64,000 bases of DNA from Porphyra umbilicalis (Eukaryota > Rhodophyta > Bangiophyceae > Bangiales > Bangiaceae), in assembly GCA_002049455.2 (NCBI GenBank), contig KV918936.1:93029-157028 (forward strand), given 5' to 3'. The position numbers and the translations under genes are program-made. Below are positions 31,814 through 42,601 of the stretch, piece by piece. How positions within the stretch are numbered: the stretch's first letter is position 1; the number at the start of each line of letters is the position of its first letter. The notes beneath the pieces were generated by a model. The model saw only the letters and a program-made list of their open reading frames with translations. It was not told the DNA's origin and did no database searches.

Positions 31814-32167
31814 TGTTGAAACACAGTGGGAATAGGGGATGGGGGACCACGGTGAAGTGGTTGAGTGGCTTGAGCTTGTGTGTATGTGTGCCAACGTGCT
31901 TTGTTGGTTGTCTCTTCAAAGCGCCCCTCTTCCCATCCAGGGCACTTCTCAAGTAGTCCAAGTCGGAGCACTCAAGCCCACCACGCAGCCCAAGCAGCTC
32001 GCCCGCGCACGCTCCCGCCCACACTCTAAATCAAAACGCTCACCAGATCAAAGCTTCAGGGATCTAAGCAGAGCCCACGCAAATCAAAGCATCAGAAACG
32101 CAAACACAAAAAATGTGAAATCGCAAAACTTTCACTCAAAATCGCACGGGTACAAATGTCGAATGCA
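31814..32167 (-). repeat. 3' LTR of copia-2
   Basis: Starts TGTTGAAACACAGTGGG on the plus strand and shares long blocks with 36,624-36,933, notably GGTTGAGTGGCTTGAGCTTG. Similarity thins after ~32,000, and the right end is placed at a shared ACAAATGT...GCA. The two LTRs are well diverged, so the element is old. Confidence 0.65.
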
Positions 32168-32195
32168 CCAGCGGTCACCAAACCGCGAGGAAGTC

Positions 32196-32315
32196 GCATG
32201 GGTAGCCTAGTGGAAATTAAGGCACCCACTCTCATTAGGCGTGACCTTCGGGTCGCGTCCGGCAGTCGGGGATTCGAACCCTGTCAATACCTGGTTTCTT
32301 GAATTTCGCTTTTTA
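32196..32315 (+). ncRNA. tRNA-like segment (class II pseudo-tRNA or SINE head)
   Basis: A D-arm with 4-bp stem GCCT/AGGC (32,205-32,223) contains a good A-box, TAGCCTAGTGG, and the TTAAGGC typical of tRNA-Ser/Leu. A strong hairpin with a TTCG loop (GACCTTCGGGTC) sits where a long variable arm would be. GGGGATTCGAACCC at 32,269-32,282 resembles the T-arm/B-box but is off by one base. TTTTT near 32,312 could terminate Pol III. The anticodon stem and acceptor do not pair, so it is not a working tRNA. Confidence 0.35.
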
Positions 32316-32523
32316 CAGCAGCAGGGCTTACAGCGGCGTTGAGCATGACGTTTCAAGACGCCCCCTTGCTTGACGCCGCCTGACAGCTGACCGCCCTCCA
32401 AGTACTTGTCAAGAAGTAAGTCCACCCAGAATGTTGACGTCCCAAATCCGATGCCGCCCGTCATGGCCGCCTTGAAGGAGTAATCTACTTACATCCGGAT
32501 GTACTTACGGCGCGTACTTCAAG

Positions 32524-35500
32524 TCAACACATCCCCATCGTCTTGACATGCTTGTCGTGCTTGACCTTGCCGAGCTCCTTCGTCATCGGGTCTGCCGCCA
32601 TCTCGTCCGTTGAGCAGTGCTCGAGGATGACCTTGTCCGTCGTGATCGCATCCCGCACAAAGTGGTAGCGAATGTCGATGGGCTTGGTGCGATTGTGCTC
32701 GACGGGATTCTTGGCGAAGTCGATGCAGCCGCCGTTGTAGACCGCCGTTGTCGACCTTGATGTTAACCGGCCCAACCAAGTTGTCCGACTGCGTCACGAG
32801 CATGCTGACGCGTTGGATGAGCTTGTCGAGGCAAACAGCTTCCTTGCTGGCCTCGCAAAGAGCCATGTACTCCGCCTCCATGGTAGATAGCGCCACCGTT
32901 TTCTGCAACTTTGAATCCCAGCTGATGGCCGCCCCGCCAGAGATGAACATGAAGCCCGTCGTAGACCGCCGCGTTTTGTTGTCATCTCCCCAGTCGGCAT
33001 CGCTGATACCTTGGAGGTTGTCCGACGCGGACTTGTTGTAGACCATGCCCTTGTCGACAGACCCCTTGACATATGGCAGGACGCGCTTCACAGCCGCCCA
33101 ATGCTCCTTGCCGTAGCACGAAGCAAACCGACTAAGCTTCCCGATAACGAAAGCGAGGTCAGGACGCGTCCCGACCATAAGGAACATAAGACTGCCGACG
33201 GCTTCGCGGTCGGGCAGCGCGTCGTCGCTCTCGTTGGCCTTGACCAGCTGCAGGCCAACCTCGAGAGGCGTTTCGATCGGGTTGCACTCCGCCATCCCGA
33301 ACTTCTCCAGCACTTGCGCCGCGTTTTTGCCCTGCGACAGCTTGAGGGTGCCCAACGCCTTGTCACGTCTAATCTCTAGCCCGATAATGACCTTTGCCTC
33401 GCCCAGGTCCTTCATCTGAAAACGCATGTGCAGAGCGTCCTTAATCTTGTAGATCGCCGCCAGGCTTGATGCCATCAAAAGAAGATCTTCGACGTAGACC
33501 AGGACGATGGTGATTTCGCCGTCATCCATTAGGAGGTAGAGACATGCATCCGGGTCGACGTTATCGAACCCCTGTGATTTGAGGAAAGCGTCGAGCTTGG
33601 CGTACCACATCTTGGGGGCTTGCTTCAGCCCATTCAGCGCTGGAAGGAGACGACACACCTTGTCAGGATACGTCGAATCGACATAGCCGTCTGGCTGCTC
33701 CATGTAGACCCCCTCGTCAAGGTCGCCGTTGAGGAATGCGGTCTTGACGTCCATCTGATGTAGCCCCCACCCGTTCGCCGCCGTCATCGTCAGGATGCAT
33801 CGAATGGTGGTGAACTTGGCCACTGGTGCGAACGTCTCGTTGAAGTCGAGGCCCTTGATCTGCCGGTTCCCCATGAAGCACAGGCGCGCCTTGTGCCGCG
33901 TCGTGTTGTTCCCGTTCTTTTAAACCTCGTTCTTGACCTTTAAAACCCACAAACCCTTCAGCCCGCGTCGACTGGCCGGGCGATCTGTCAAGCGCCAAGT
34001 CTTGTTCTGGCGGATGGCCTCCATCTCCTCATCCATGGCAATCCGCCACTTAGCCGATTCTTGCCCTTATACGGCTTGCACGTACGTCGTAGGCGCCTCG
34101 TGAGCAACCAGGCTCACCGGGCGCCAGTACTCGACAGGAGGTCGCCGTGCGCTGCCGCTACGATGCAACGTGTCTTGAGAGCCGCCACTTCCGTGATTGT
34201 CGTCCGTGGGTCTCTCAGATCCATCGCCTTGCTTGTCTTCCTTGTCGTCATTGCCAGCATCTACATCTTCGCCGTCACTTGCAGAGCGCAAACTCGTCTC
34301 GACATCGACAACTTCGTCTCCGGGAAGCTCCTTCGCGACTTCTGCAACCTCGGTTTCGTTCGTTTCGGCGCACACGACGCTTCGTGCCTTGACGACCCTG
34401 CCGTCGTCGAGGATGCCCTTGTACGCCTTGCTGCCGTCGGGATAGCCTAAGAAGACGCCCTTCGCCGCCTTGTCGCCAAATTTGCCGTCGATGTGACTCT
34501 TGTGCAGCACGACCCAGCATGTCGACCCAAACACGCGCATGTGGATTACGTTGGGCTTATTATCGGTCCACAGCTCAAAAGGCGTGTTGCCGACGGGAAG
34601 CGCCCGGCTGGTGACGCGGTTCTTGGTGTAGACCACCGTCTTGATGGCATCCGCCCAAAGCTCCTGATCGACGTCCTCGTGTCGCATCATGGTGCGAGCC
34701 ATCTCCACGAGAACTCGGTTAAGCCGCTCAGCAACCCCGTTCTGCTGCGGCGTGTCGGGCACCGTGGTCTGGTGCGTCGTGCCGCTCTCATCGTAAAGAG
34801 CCTTGAAGTTGTTCGACTCATACTCGCCGCCATTGTCGGAGTGCAGGATCTTGATCTTGGTTCCCGTGTGCAGCTGGTTCTTAATCAGCCACTTCTTAAA
34901 CTCAGAGAGCAGATCGCTCTTCTTTTGCCGAAAGACCACTTCTGTTCAGCGGGAAAGGTCGTCGGTGAAGGTGCCGAAGTAGAGCGCACCGCCACGCGAC
35001 GGCTCCGACATTTGCTCGCCCAGGTCCGAGTGCACGAGCTGCAGGCGCTTGGTCACTCGACCTCCTCCTGCACTAGGCAGAGGCGTCATAGCCGCCTTCC
35101 CCCACACGCACGGCTCGCAGACGTCCCTCACCGCCATGAGAGAGCACTTGAGTCCATCGATGTCCTTGTTCTTGATCATCCGCATAACGCCAGCCACGTT
35201 GACGTGCCCAAGGCGCTCATGCCAGAGCTGAAGAGAGGCCACCGCAGCAATATCCGACAGTGGGGCCATGTCCAGGTGGTAGAGCACACTCTTCCGCATG
35301 CCGCACGCAGCGACCTTGTCGCTAATCTGAATGATCGTCTGACCGCCCTTGAATGACACTTCCGCCCCACGCTCCTCCATAATGCCGACCAACATGATGT
35401 TGAAGCCCATAGTAGAAACATGGAGTACCTTCTTCGACTTGATCTTGCGCGTCTTGACGTGAACGATGACATTGAGCACGACGGTTCCGACGACCGCCGT

Positions 35501-36462
35501 GGCTACGGACCCCTTGTCGCCCATCGTGACGCTCCGTCCCGTCGTCGTATGGTAGTCGTCGAAGCACCCGCGCATCCAGCGTATGTGTGCAGACGCCGCA
35601 GAGTCGACAAGCCACGACTTGGAGATGTCATCGGTGTCAGCCGCATTGCGCTCCAGACAGATGGCGTCGTCGCTGTCGCCATCATCGTCAGCCGCAATCG
35701 CGACCACCTTGTCCTGTCTCTGCTTCTTGGCCTTGAGCTCGCGGCAATCGTGCGATATGTGCCCAAGCTTATGGCAGTAGTAGCACTCGATCTGGGAGAG
35801 GTCACCACGGCGGCCTTGACCTCGACAGTTGGCGCCGACGAAAGCCATGTCGCCAATGCGCTTGGTCGCCGGTGACTTGTCTGCCTGCCGCCACTCCTCC
35901 TGAAGCAAGCGGCTCTTGACAAGGTCGAGGCTCAGCTCGTCCTCGCCCTTGGCGTCGAGAGCCATCAGCAGGTTCTCGTACTTGGACTTCAGCCCATTGA
36001 GGACGATCATGGCAACGTCCATCTCCGTCACCTCGCCGCCCATTGCCTTGAGGTTCTCGCCGAAGTTGCGCACGCGGTTGATGTAGCCAAACATGCGCTC
36101 GCCGACGGTCACTTCGACGGTGTAGAACTCGCGTCTCGCCATCATCTTGTTCATCAAACTCTTGCGCTGGAACACACCTTGCAGCGTCGACCACATTTCG
36201 GCCGTTGTCTTGCAGCCCGACACGTGCTCGAGCTGGTCAGACCTAAAGGTGAGCCCGATGATGGCGCTCGCCTTCGTGTCACGACGCTTCCACACCGCAA
36301 ACTCGCGAGTTCCGCGTCCGTCGGCTTGCCATCTTCGTAAAGCATATCGTCCAGGTCGCGCAGCGCGAGGACCATCTTAATGCTCTGACGCCACTCGTGG
36401 AAGTTCGTCTCCGTCAAGTTGTCAATCTTGAAGCCGCCCATGCCGGCAGCGCCTCCGTCCAT
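32524..36462 (-). pseudogene. gag-pol: Gag-pol polyprotein of copia-2 (inactivated)
   Basis: Starts at ATG 36,462 with a copia gag head (NLTETNFHEWRQSIKMVLAL). A frameshift near 36,296 leads into one frame that runs to ~32,750, with stops TGA 34,946, TAA 34,067 and TAA 33,920. A further frameshift near 32,750 reaches the RNase H end at 32,524. Domains: CCHC CYYCHKLGHISHDC (35,743-35,784); protease LVDSAASAHI with Asp-Ser-Ala where Asp-Ser-Gly is usual (35,597-35,605); pre-integrase HERLGHVN; integrase VHSDLG, SDNGGEY, NGVAERLNR; RT with YVED instead of YVDD (33,485-33,496); RNase H DADWGDD and TMEAEYMAL. Confidence 0.9.
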
Positions 36463-36609
36463 GATGACTTCTTGTCCTAGCGCCCGACCTTGCCGAGCCG
36501 TGTGCCTTGACAGTCACGTCCTTGAACCACCTTGACCTCTCTTTCTTCGCACTTGCCGCGACCGCCGCGACTCTACCTGGCACACGTTGCTCTTGTCATA
36601 GCCCCGGCT

Positions 36610-36623
36610 CTGGGCCCATAACC
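36610..36623 (-). other. Primer-binding site of copia-2 (initiator tRNA-Met half-molecule type)
   Basis: The plus strand reads CTGGGCCCATAACC, identical to the initiator tRNA-Met anticodon arm; the element strand is therefore its complement. It touches the LTR start at 36,624 with no spacer. Confidence 0.85.
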
Positions 36624-36933
36624 TGTTGAAAAGCAGTGGGGATAGGGGTTGGGGGACCACGGTGAAGTGGTTGAGTGGCTTGAGCTTGTGTGTGTGTGTG
36701 CGAACGTGCTTTACTGGTTGTCCTAAGGTTCGCCCGCCTCTCCCAACCGAGAGCACCTCTCAAATAGTCCCCACCGGCGCAAGTGCTCCCCCCTCTCGCG
36801 CCCACACCGACGCTTACGCCCTCGCTCCCAAATCGAATTACTCACGCAATCAAAAGCCACTAGAGCAAAGCAAAGATCAAATCCAAAACACGCCAAAAGT
36901 TACGCCCAAGATGACCCAACACAAATGTGTGCA
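36624..36933 (-). repeat. 5' LTR of copia-2
   Basis: Starts TGTTGAAAAGCAGTGGGG beside the primer site and aligns with 31,814-32,167. The outer end near 36,933 is approximate. Confidence 0.7.
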
Positions 36934-37447
36934 TCTTGATCACGTCTTGCAAATGTACCATGTAGGCTACCATAAGGGTCACCGACCAGCATCCATCCGC
37001 ATACCGCTAGTGGAGCCGGCGACGAGCATCACATTCCAACAGGTGGCAGCCCGCGCGGGCGGGGGCAGCGGGCGCGGACGTGGGCGACGGGCGGGCGCGT
37101 GGGCGGGGGCGGCGTGTTTAGGGCGTTGGCAGCAGGTGTGGGCAAGGGCCACAAACGGGGGCGGAGGCTGTGGGCGGAAGCAGGGAGGGGCAGCGGTCGT
37201 CCATCAGGACGTACTATCAAACTGCTGGACTGGAATGTTACTAGAGTACGCGATAACAAGTACATACACAAAACGATAAATTGCATACAAGGTTCGATGC
37301 GGCATTTACACTGTGCTTCGAGCTGCAGCTTGTCAGGCGCGTGGCGTCCTCGCCGTGCTCCCAACGTGATTTTCATTCGCTGCGCTGTCTTGGGCCGCAG
37401 CATCAGCCACGCAGCGTCTTGGCGCTGTTTGTTGGCCCGCGAGCGAC
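36934..37447. other. No gene recognised
   Basis: Contains a short GGGCGGGG-rich block (37,045-37,200), then more balanced sequence leading to the ULP1-like gene. Open frames are not protein-like. Confidence 0.4.
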
Positions 37448-39293
37448 GTGCAGCTCACCATGCGGACTCGGAGCGGTCGCGACTTGCAACCGGCGCCTGC
37501 GCCCCAAGACGGTAGGAATGGCGACAATACCTGGCCCGGGGCGTCGCGTGGCGTCCGTGTCCAGCCCCATGACGTCATCTTCACGTACGCCCGAGGCCGA
37601 GGTGGCCCGATCACCGTCAACCGGGCGGACTGCATGAGCCTCGAGGACGGGACGGACTTGCGCGACGGCTTCGTGGACGCCATCGCCCGGCACATCTGGG
37701 AAGAGAAGCTCTCCCCGGAGGACTCTGCCGACTGCCTGGTGTTTTCTGATGTTTGGAACAAGCTTTTGCGCGACGTCGGGGGGGAAGCGTCTCGTGTGAC
37801 CGCTATGACTCGGTCTGTAGATATTTTTTCTTTCTCTACCTGGGTGTTCTTTTTCTGTGGGGGCCATCATTGATGGATTGCTGTGCTTTCGGGGGTTCAA
37901 CGTTTTCACAGGGCTTTGGGCATGACAGCCGCTGGTGGTGCCGCCCACGCGGGGTCGCCGACGGCTACTCTCGCTTTCTTGAACTCGTTGGGCGCGGTAT
38001 CGATCGCTGGAAGTGCGTCTAGCTCTGTTATTGTGTGGTTGAAGCACGAGTTCATGCGGCATGGCGTTGTTGGAGCTAACGATGAAGGACTTTGGCAAGG
38101 TTGGTCGCTGTCCTGCCTTGCCGTCACCTCGCCGGATGTGCCCCAGCAACCCGACTTTCACGACAGTGGTCAGTTTGCGCTGTCGTTCTTCCGGTTGTTC
38201 TTCGCATGCCCCGCTGGTTAGCCCTCCTCGCTGTTGCGCGCGGACGGCGTGGGCACAAAGGCGTGGGCGGAGAACTTCAATCTACTAACGCGCGCCGCCA
38301 TGCGCAATCTTCGCAAGACGCTGACGGAGCAGGAGCCTGACGCCAAGGGTGAGCTGGTCGACGCGCGACCGAAGCGGCGGCGTCGTTTGCGCTCGACGAG
38401 AGCTGGTGCGGGGCCGAGCGAGGGGGGGGCCGCCGTCTGCGGGACAGAGCGAGGGGGGGCGGATGTCTGCAGGACCGAGCGAGGAGGGGCAGCCGTTTGC
38501 GGGGCCGAGCCATGAGGGGCGGCCGTCTGCGGGACCGAGCGAGGGGTGGCGGCTGTCTGAGGGACCGAGCGAGGGGGGGCAGCCGTCGGCGGGGCCGAGC
38601 GAGGGGAGGCGGCCGTCTGCGGCGTACTGACCGATGGAGCAGACGCGTCACACCGGCCTGGGGCCATCCATACCGGCGGTTGGGAGCCCAAAGTCGACGA
38701 CCGGGGACGCGAACGTCGCTACGACACACGTGGATGTCAATCCTGCCGGCCAAGCACCGGGGGGCGCGGCTCGACTCGGTGGCGCTTCCAAGGGACCCTC
38801 GGTCACCGCCAAGGCACATACAGCCGCGACTGCCGCGACGGTCGCAAAAGGCGTCAACGCTAGCGAGATGGATATCCTGTTGGGCATCTTGCCCGCATTT
38901 TCAACCAATATCTCTCTTGCGGCCGACCTTCCACCATCTGGGAGTATGTCGGGGCAGCGAAAGCGGGCGCGTGAGGACGAGACAGATGCTCACGCGGCCC
39001 GATGGATGGCTGACTGCCGCCGGTGGATTTTGACGATGGAGCCGGTGGTGGCGCGCACCCTCTGCTCCGTCTTTGACAAGACGGATGGATTTACGCCGGC
39101 TTTTTTCAACCTCTTTGCAACGGGCGTCGCCCAGTGGCACCCTCCTGCATGCCGTCATCGACTGGCCCCTTGCTTTGCCGCCGCCATACTAGAGGCTTCT
39201 GCCGAATGCGGCATGCGTCGGGGCGCGGGGGCGTCTCTCATGCTCCTGTCGCAGGTGCACACGGTGTTGCGAGCTGCTTATGAGGTGTCATAG
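37448..39293 (+). pseudogene. ULP1-like (C48) cysteine protease gene with lost catalytic residues
   Basis: ULP1/SENP proteases cleave SUMO-type conjugates with a His-Asp-Cys triad. One frame from ~37,457 reads the family pattern: DLRDGFVDAIARHIW, CLVFSDVWNKLL, VFFFCGGHH then (after an in-frame TGA at 37,871-37,873) WIAV; FLNSLG; SVIVWLKHEFM; and DVPQQPDFHDSGQFAL. The position of the triad Asp (DSL) is Asn, and the nucleophile Cys (DCG) is Ser (AGT). The His is kept, but the next codon is the stop. After TAG 38,219-38,221 the frame continues with a basic segment, a decapeptide repeat and, one frame over, a C-terminal region (MDILLGILPAFSTNISLAA; CRRWILTMEPVVARTLCSVF) ending at 39,293. ULP1 domains occur both in host genes and in some DNA transposons; the origin is undecided. 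Confidence 0.65.
38408..38618 (+). repeat. 30-bp tandem repeat, seven units
   Basis: Seven units (the first 31 bp, the rest 30 bp) of the pattern GCGGGACCGAGCGAGGGGGG plus CGGCCGTCT. Because 30 is a multiple of three the array encodes a decapeptide (about SAGPSEGGRP) within the ULP1-like gene. The extra G in the first unit shifts the frame and explains why the C-terminal region reads in a different frame. Confidence 0.85.
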
Positions 39294-39769
39294 GCTCACT
39301 GACTCGGAGCCTGGAGAAGGGTCGTTTGCATCATGGGATTTGCTTTAAGGCGGCAGGGTCCTTTACGTGGTCATTTCATGCTGCCTTTTCCAGTCGCTAT
39401 GATATTCGTGGCTCAATGTCGCCATATTGCACCATTGCACCTTGCGCCTCGCGCCACGTCACAAGTGGCACATTCTTTTAAGATGCTGCTGCTCGTAGGG
39501 CACATCTGAGGCTGTGGGGACAGCCGGATCAGGCATCCTGCTGTCACGGTGTGCTTCGGTACACATGTGGCTGGAGGAACAAATGCATCTCAGTACAAGA
39601 CATTACAAGCTGGTAATCTGGCCGAATGCCATTGACTATTGGGACGGTGTGCTTGTCGTCGTGCCTTGTTTTATTCATGCACATGCTGGCAATGCCACCT
39701 TTCGACTCGTCCGCACCGCCACCCACCCGCCGAGCGCCTCGTCCTCGTCGTGTTGCGCGGCAGCGCGGC
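39294..39769. other. No gene recognised
   Basis: Balanced composition after the ULP1-like gene; no convincing ORF or repeat. Confidence 0.4.
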
Positions 39770-40640
39770 TGCCCCCTGCGCCCCCAGTACAGACTGGACG
39801 GCGGCGGCAGCCGGCAACACGCCTGCCGCCAATGTCGGGAGAAAGCACAGCACCCTTCTCGCGCACGGCACAACGTCGACTTTCTTCGACACAGCCACCA
39901 ACTTGGCGGCCCAGCGGCCGGCATCAGCCCCCCCCCCGTCTGCGACAACAATCCCAGCACCACCCTTGCCCGCGAAACCACGTTCGCCACGTCCGCCCCC
40001 TCCCGGCGCGACACCACGTCCGCCACGTCCGCTCCCTTCCCCGCTCCCTCCAAAACGACTGATTTGGAGTCCGCGGCAGCCGACAAAGCCGCCTCGGCCG
40101 GCAGCGGCAGCACTCCTAGCACCTCCCCGGCGCGCGGCAACACTTCACCGTCTCCCACGCCAGTACAACCGACGTGGCGACGTCGGCAGCCGGCAGCAAG
40201 GCCCCCCCCAGACGCCGGCGGCCGACAGCTCAGCGCCGCCCCCGCGCGCAGGACCTCGTGCGCCCCTCCCCGCGCCAAAACGTTTGACGTGGCGACGTCG
40301 GCAGCCAACAACACGACTTCGACCCGTCGCCCGCGGCAGCAAGCCCATCACCGCCCCCACGCGCGGCAACACGTCTGTCCCGCTCCCGCCACAACCACCA
40401 ACCTGGCGGGGGCAGCGGCCGGCATCATGCCCACCGCCGTGTGCCGAAACGAATTACTTGGCGGCGGCGGCAGCGGGTAGCACGCCCCCAAGTTCTAGCG
40501 GCCGAAAGCCGAGAACCGCCACCACGAGCGGCACGACGTCCTCCTCCCCCGCCACAGCGACCGACCTTGCGGCAGAAGCGGCCGAAAACGCACCCACCGC
40601 CGCCAGCGGGCACACGCCCAGCGTGACCTCCACAGGCAGC
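39770..40640 (+). repeat. Degenerate ~100-bp repeats encoding Thr/Ala/Ser/Pro-rich text
   Basis: About eight units share a core like ACCGACGTGGCGACGTCGG followed by CAGCCGGCA, at ~39,790, 39,893, 40,062, 40,165, 40,275, 40,396, 40,448 and 40,560. Several translate to a TTDVATSAAG-like motif, but indels move it between frames. A former low-complexity, possibly extracellular Thr/Pro-rich protein is one reading; a non-coding minisatellite is another. Open frames of 284 and 376 codons overlap here but neither keeps the motif throughout. Confidence 0.5.
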
Positions 40641-42601
40641 AGCACTTCGGCCCATTTCAGCACGGGGGCGCGGCTCTTCTCGCCGAGACTGCATTTGGCC
40701 GACGCAGTTAGTGGACATGGCGGAGCGGAGCCCGCCGGAGTGTGGCGCGCATGGGGCCCCTGGAAATGAGCGCGCGACCATCATCAATGGCAGTCCTGGA
40801 GCAGCGAAATGGCAGGCGGGAAAGTCGACGCGGCTATAGGAGGGGTGCTACTGCTGTCAAATGTTGCAAGCAATAATAGCTAAGCTTGTCACAAACTTTG
40901 TGATACGTACGAGATTATAATAAATACCGTCAATGATAATATTGGTCACAATATGTGCCCTTGCAGCACGACACTCTTCTCCCTGTCGGCGCGAAGCCCC
41001 GTGCAATAACGATGTGCTGCACGACCAAGCGAAGCCAGGATCGACCATGGAACACCAAACTAAATATAGCCACAATACACAGGCCCACATCAAGACTTCC
41101 CTGGAGTACTCTCCAAGGGTCACTGCACCCGCTCACAAGGGCCCTGAGAGCGCCGCAACGGCAAAAAACGAGGCAAAGTAGCGTACCATAGACGACGCCT
41201 GCCGGCAGTAAAAAAGAGCTGCGCTGCGGCGGTCCGGCGTACGCGTGCGCATCCGAAAAGAGCCACGTCGTGCGCACCTACCCCTGGTGCACGGCTAAGC
41301 CCGCGCTCGCGGCCCACATAGGCCCTAAGAGCGCCGCAACGGCAACAAATGAGGCAAAGTAGCTTACCAAGGACGGCGCCTACCGGCCAAGAATCCGTGG
41401 CGCCTGAGGCGGAAGAAGAATGCGCGTCACTCTGTGCCAACCTTGCCCTCGATATACTTCATGGCTTGCGGATCGCAAGGATAGATGCGGTTTCCACCTC
41501 GTGACAATCGCGTACGGCTAGCAGTGATCGCCCTTTCTGATGACTGGTGCTCACCTCAACCTTGTGTTTCCTGAAGCTCATGTGGTGTTTCCCCTGGCAA
41601 GTAACCGGATCCAGTCATGGTTATCTGCCACAGGAAACACAACTTTGTGACGGGGAAACGACGCTATCGCGCACCCCTCACTGACCCTCAAAGCACGGAA
41701 GATGTGCGATCGAGTCTGGATCAAATGCCAGCCACCTGCCCCTCGCATGTGCGCGGCAGAGGCCGCTTGATATCGATGCCCTCGTTTGAAACTTATATCC
41801 GGTCACGGTGCTGACAGTCACTGGCCCCATCGCTCCGGTCGATCTCGCCAAGCATGAGACTTGCTTCTAGTGAATGCGCGCTTCTCCTGTAGCCAAGTCC
41901 GATTTCCCTGCAAGGATAACTGCCTGGAGTCAGCTGGTCAAATGCAAAGAGCTGCGTCTTGGTCTCCCCCTTTTCTGTTATCTCTACCAACTCCGTTGTC
42001 CCGCGCGAGCCGCAAGGCGGACAGCGTCCGCGTAGTTCGGAAGCTGGACGGCGGCGTCTCTTGTGGGCCACGAAGAAGGCGGGTGCCGTGGCTTTGTGGA
42101 GGGCGGCGAGGGGGTCACGACACCGTGTAGGGGGATTGAGGCACATTGCACGGCCGTCGGCGGTCGCGTTGACGCTTACCAATGCCGGCAGCGGCCGTCG
42201 GGGCGGATGCGCCGGTCACGCTAAGCCTAGAAAGAGCTTTTTCTGGGGAGTGGCGCCGGGTGAGGTCTGGACGCCGGTTACGCTGGTGGGCGAATCCGTT
42301 CCTTTATCGACAACAGAGGCTGTTGAAAGAGCCCGTCGGTTCTCGGTGGCTGACTGGACCAGCGCCCACCCGACACAACCGCCGTCGTCCTGATCGACAT
42401 CGCCGCCACGGGCTTTGCACAAAACTGTCACCGCTGTTTTTTCTCGGGCGCTTTTATGTCCTTGGCGGTATGGGACGCTCCCACGGTGGCTGGAGCGCAG
42501 GGAAGGTGTGAGACGGCATCGGGTCGCTGTCGCAGGTGCATCGCGGTGCGGCCGACAGTGTGCGACAGAACGGGGCCGGTGCCCTAATCAAGACCCGTTA
42601 A
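40641..42601. other. No gene recognised; one 181-bp-spaced duplication
   Basis: Holds the duplicated segment at ~41,139-41,400. The AT-richer stretch 40,850-40,960 and the remainder have no supported ORF or family motif. Confidence 0.4.
41139..41400. repeat. ~75-bp direct repeat, period 181 bp
   Basis: AGGGCCCTGAGAGCGCCGC... at 41,139-41,213 recurs as TAGGCCCTAAGAGCGCCGC... at 41,320-41,394, both continuing GAGGCAAAGTAGC and ending in GACGCCTGCCGGC/GGCGCCTACCGGC. About ten differences separate the copies. Confidence 0.75.

Larger units (their letters stand above)
31814..36933 (-). mobile_element. copia-2: Ty1/copia retrotransposon, inactivated
   Basis: A minus-strand gag-pol in copia order is flanked by diverged repeats that share a ~100-bp core (GGGGGACCACGGTGAAGTGG...). 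The primer site abuts the right-hand LTR at 36,623/36,624. The protein is clearly Ty1/copia but distant from copia-1 and copia-3, so it is a second family. LTR ends away from the primer site are approximate. No clear purine tract or target duplication was found. Confidence 0.88.

Noticed and set aside
32185-32300. Functional tRNA gene on either strand
   Set aside because: Neither an acceptor stem nor an anticodon stem pairs; only A-box, D-arm and part of the T-arm are present.
38408-38618. CRISPR-like array
   Set aside because: Units are head-to-tail without spacers and lie in a coding-like frame; it is a minisatellite.
39639-40769. 376-codon plus-strand ORF
   Set aside because: Crosses several degenerate repeat units in a frame that does not keep the repeated peptide.
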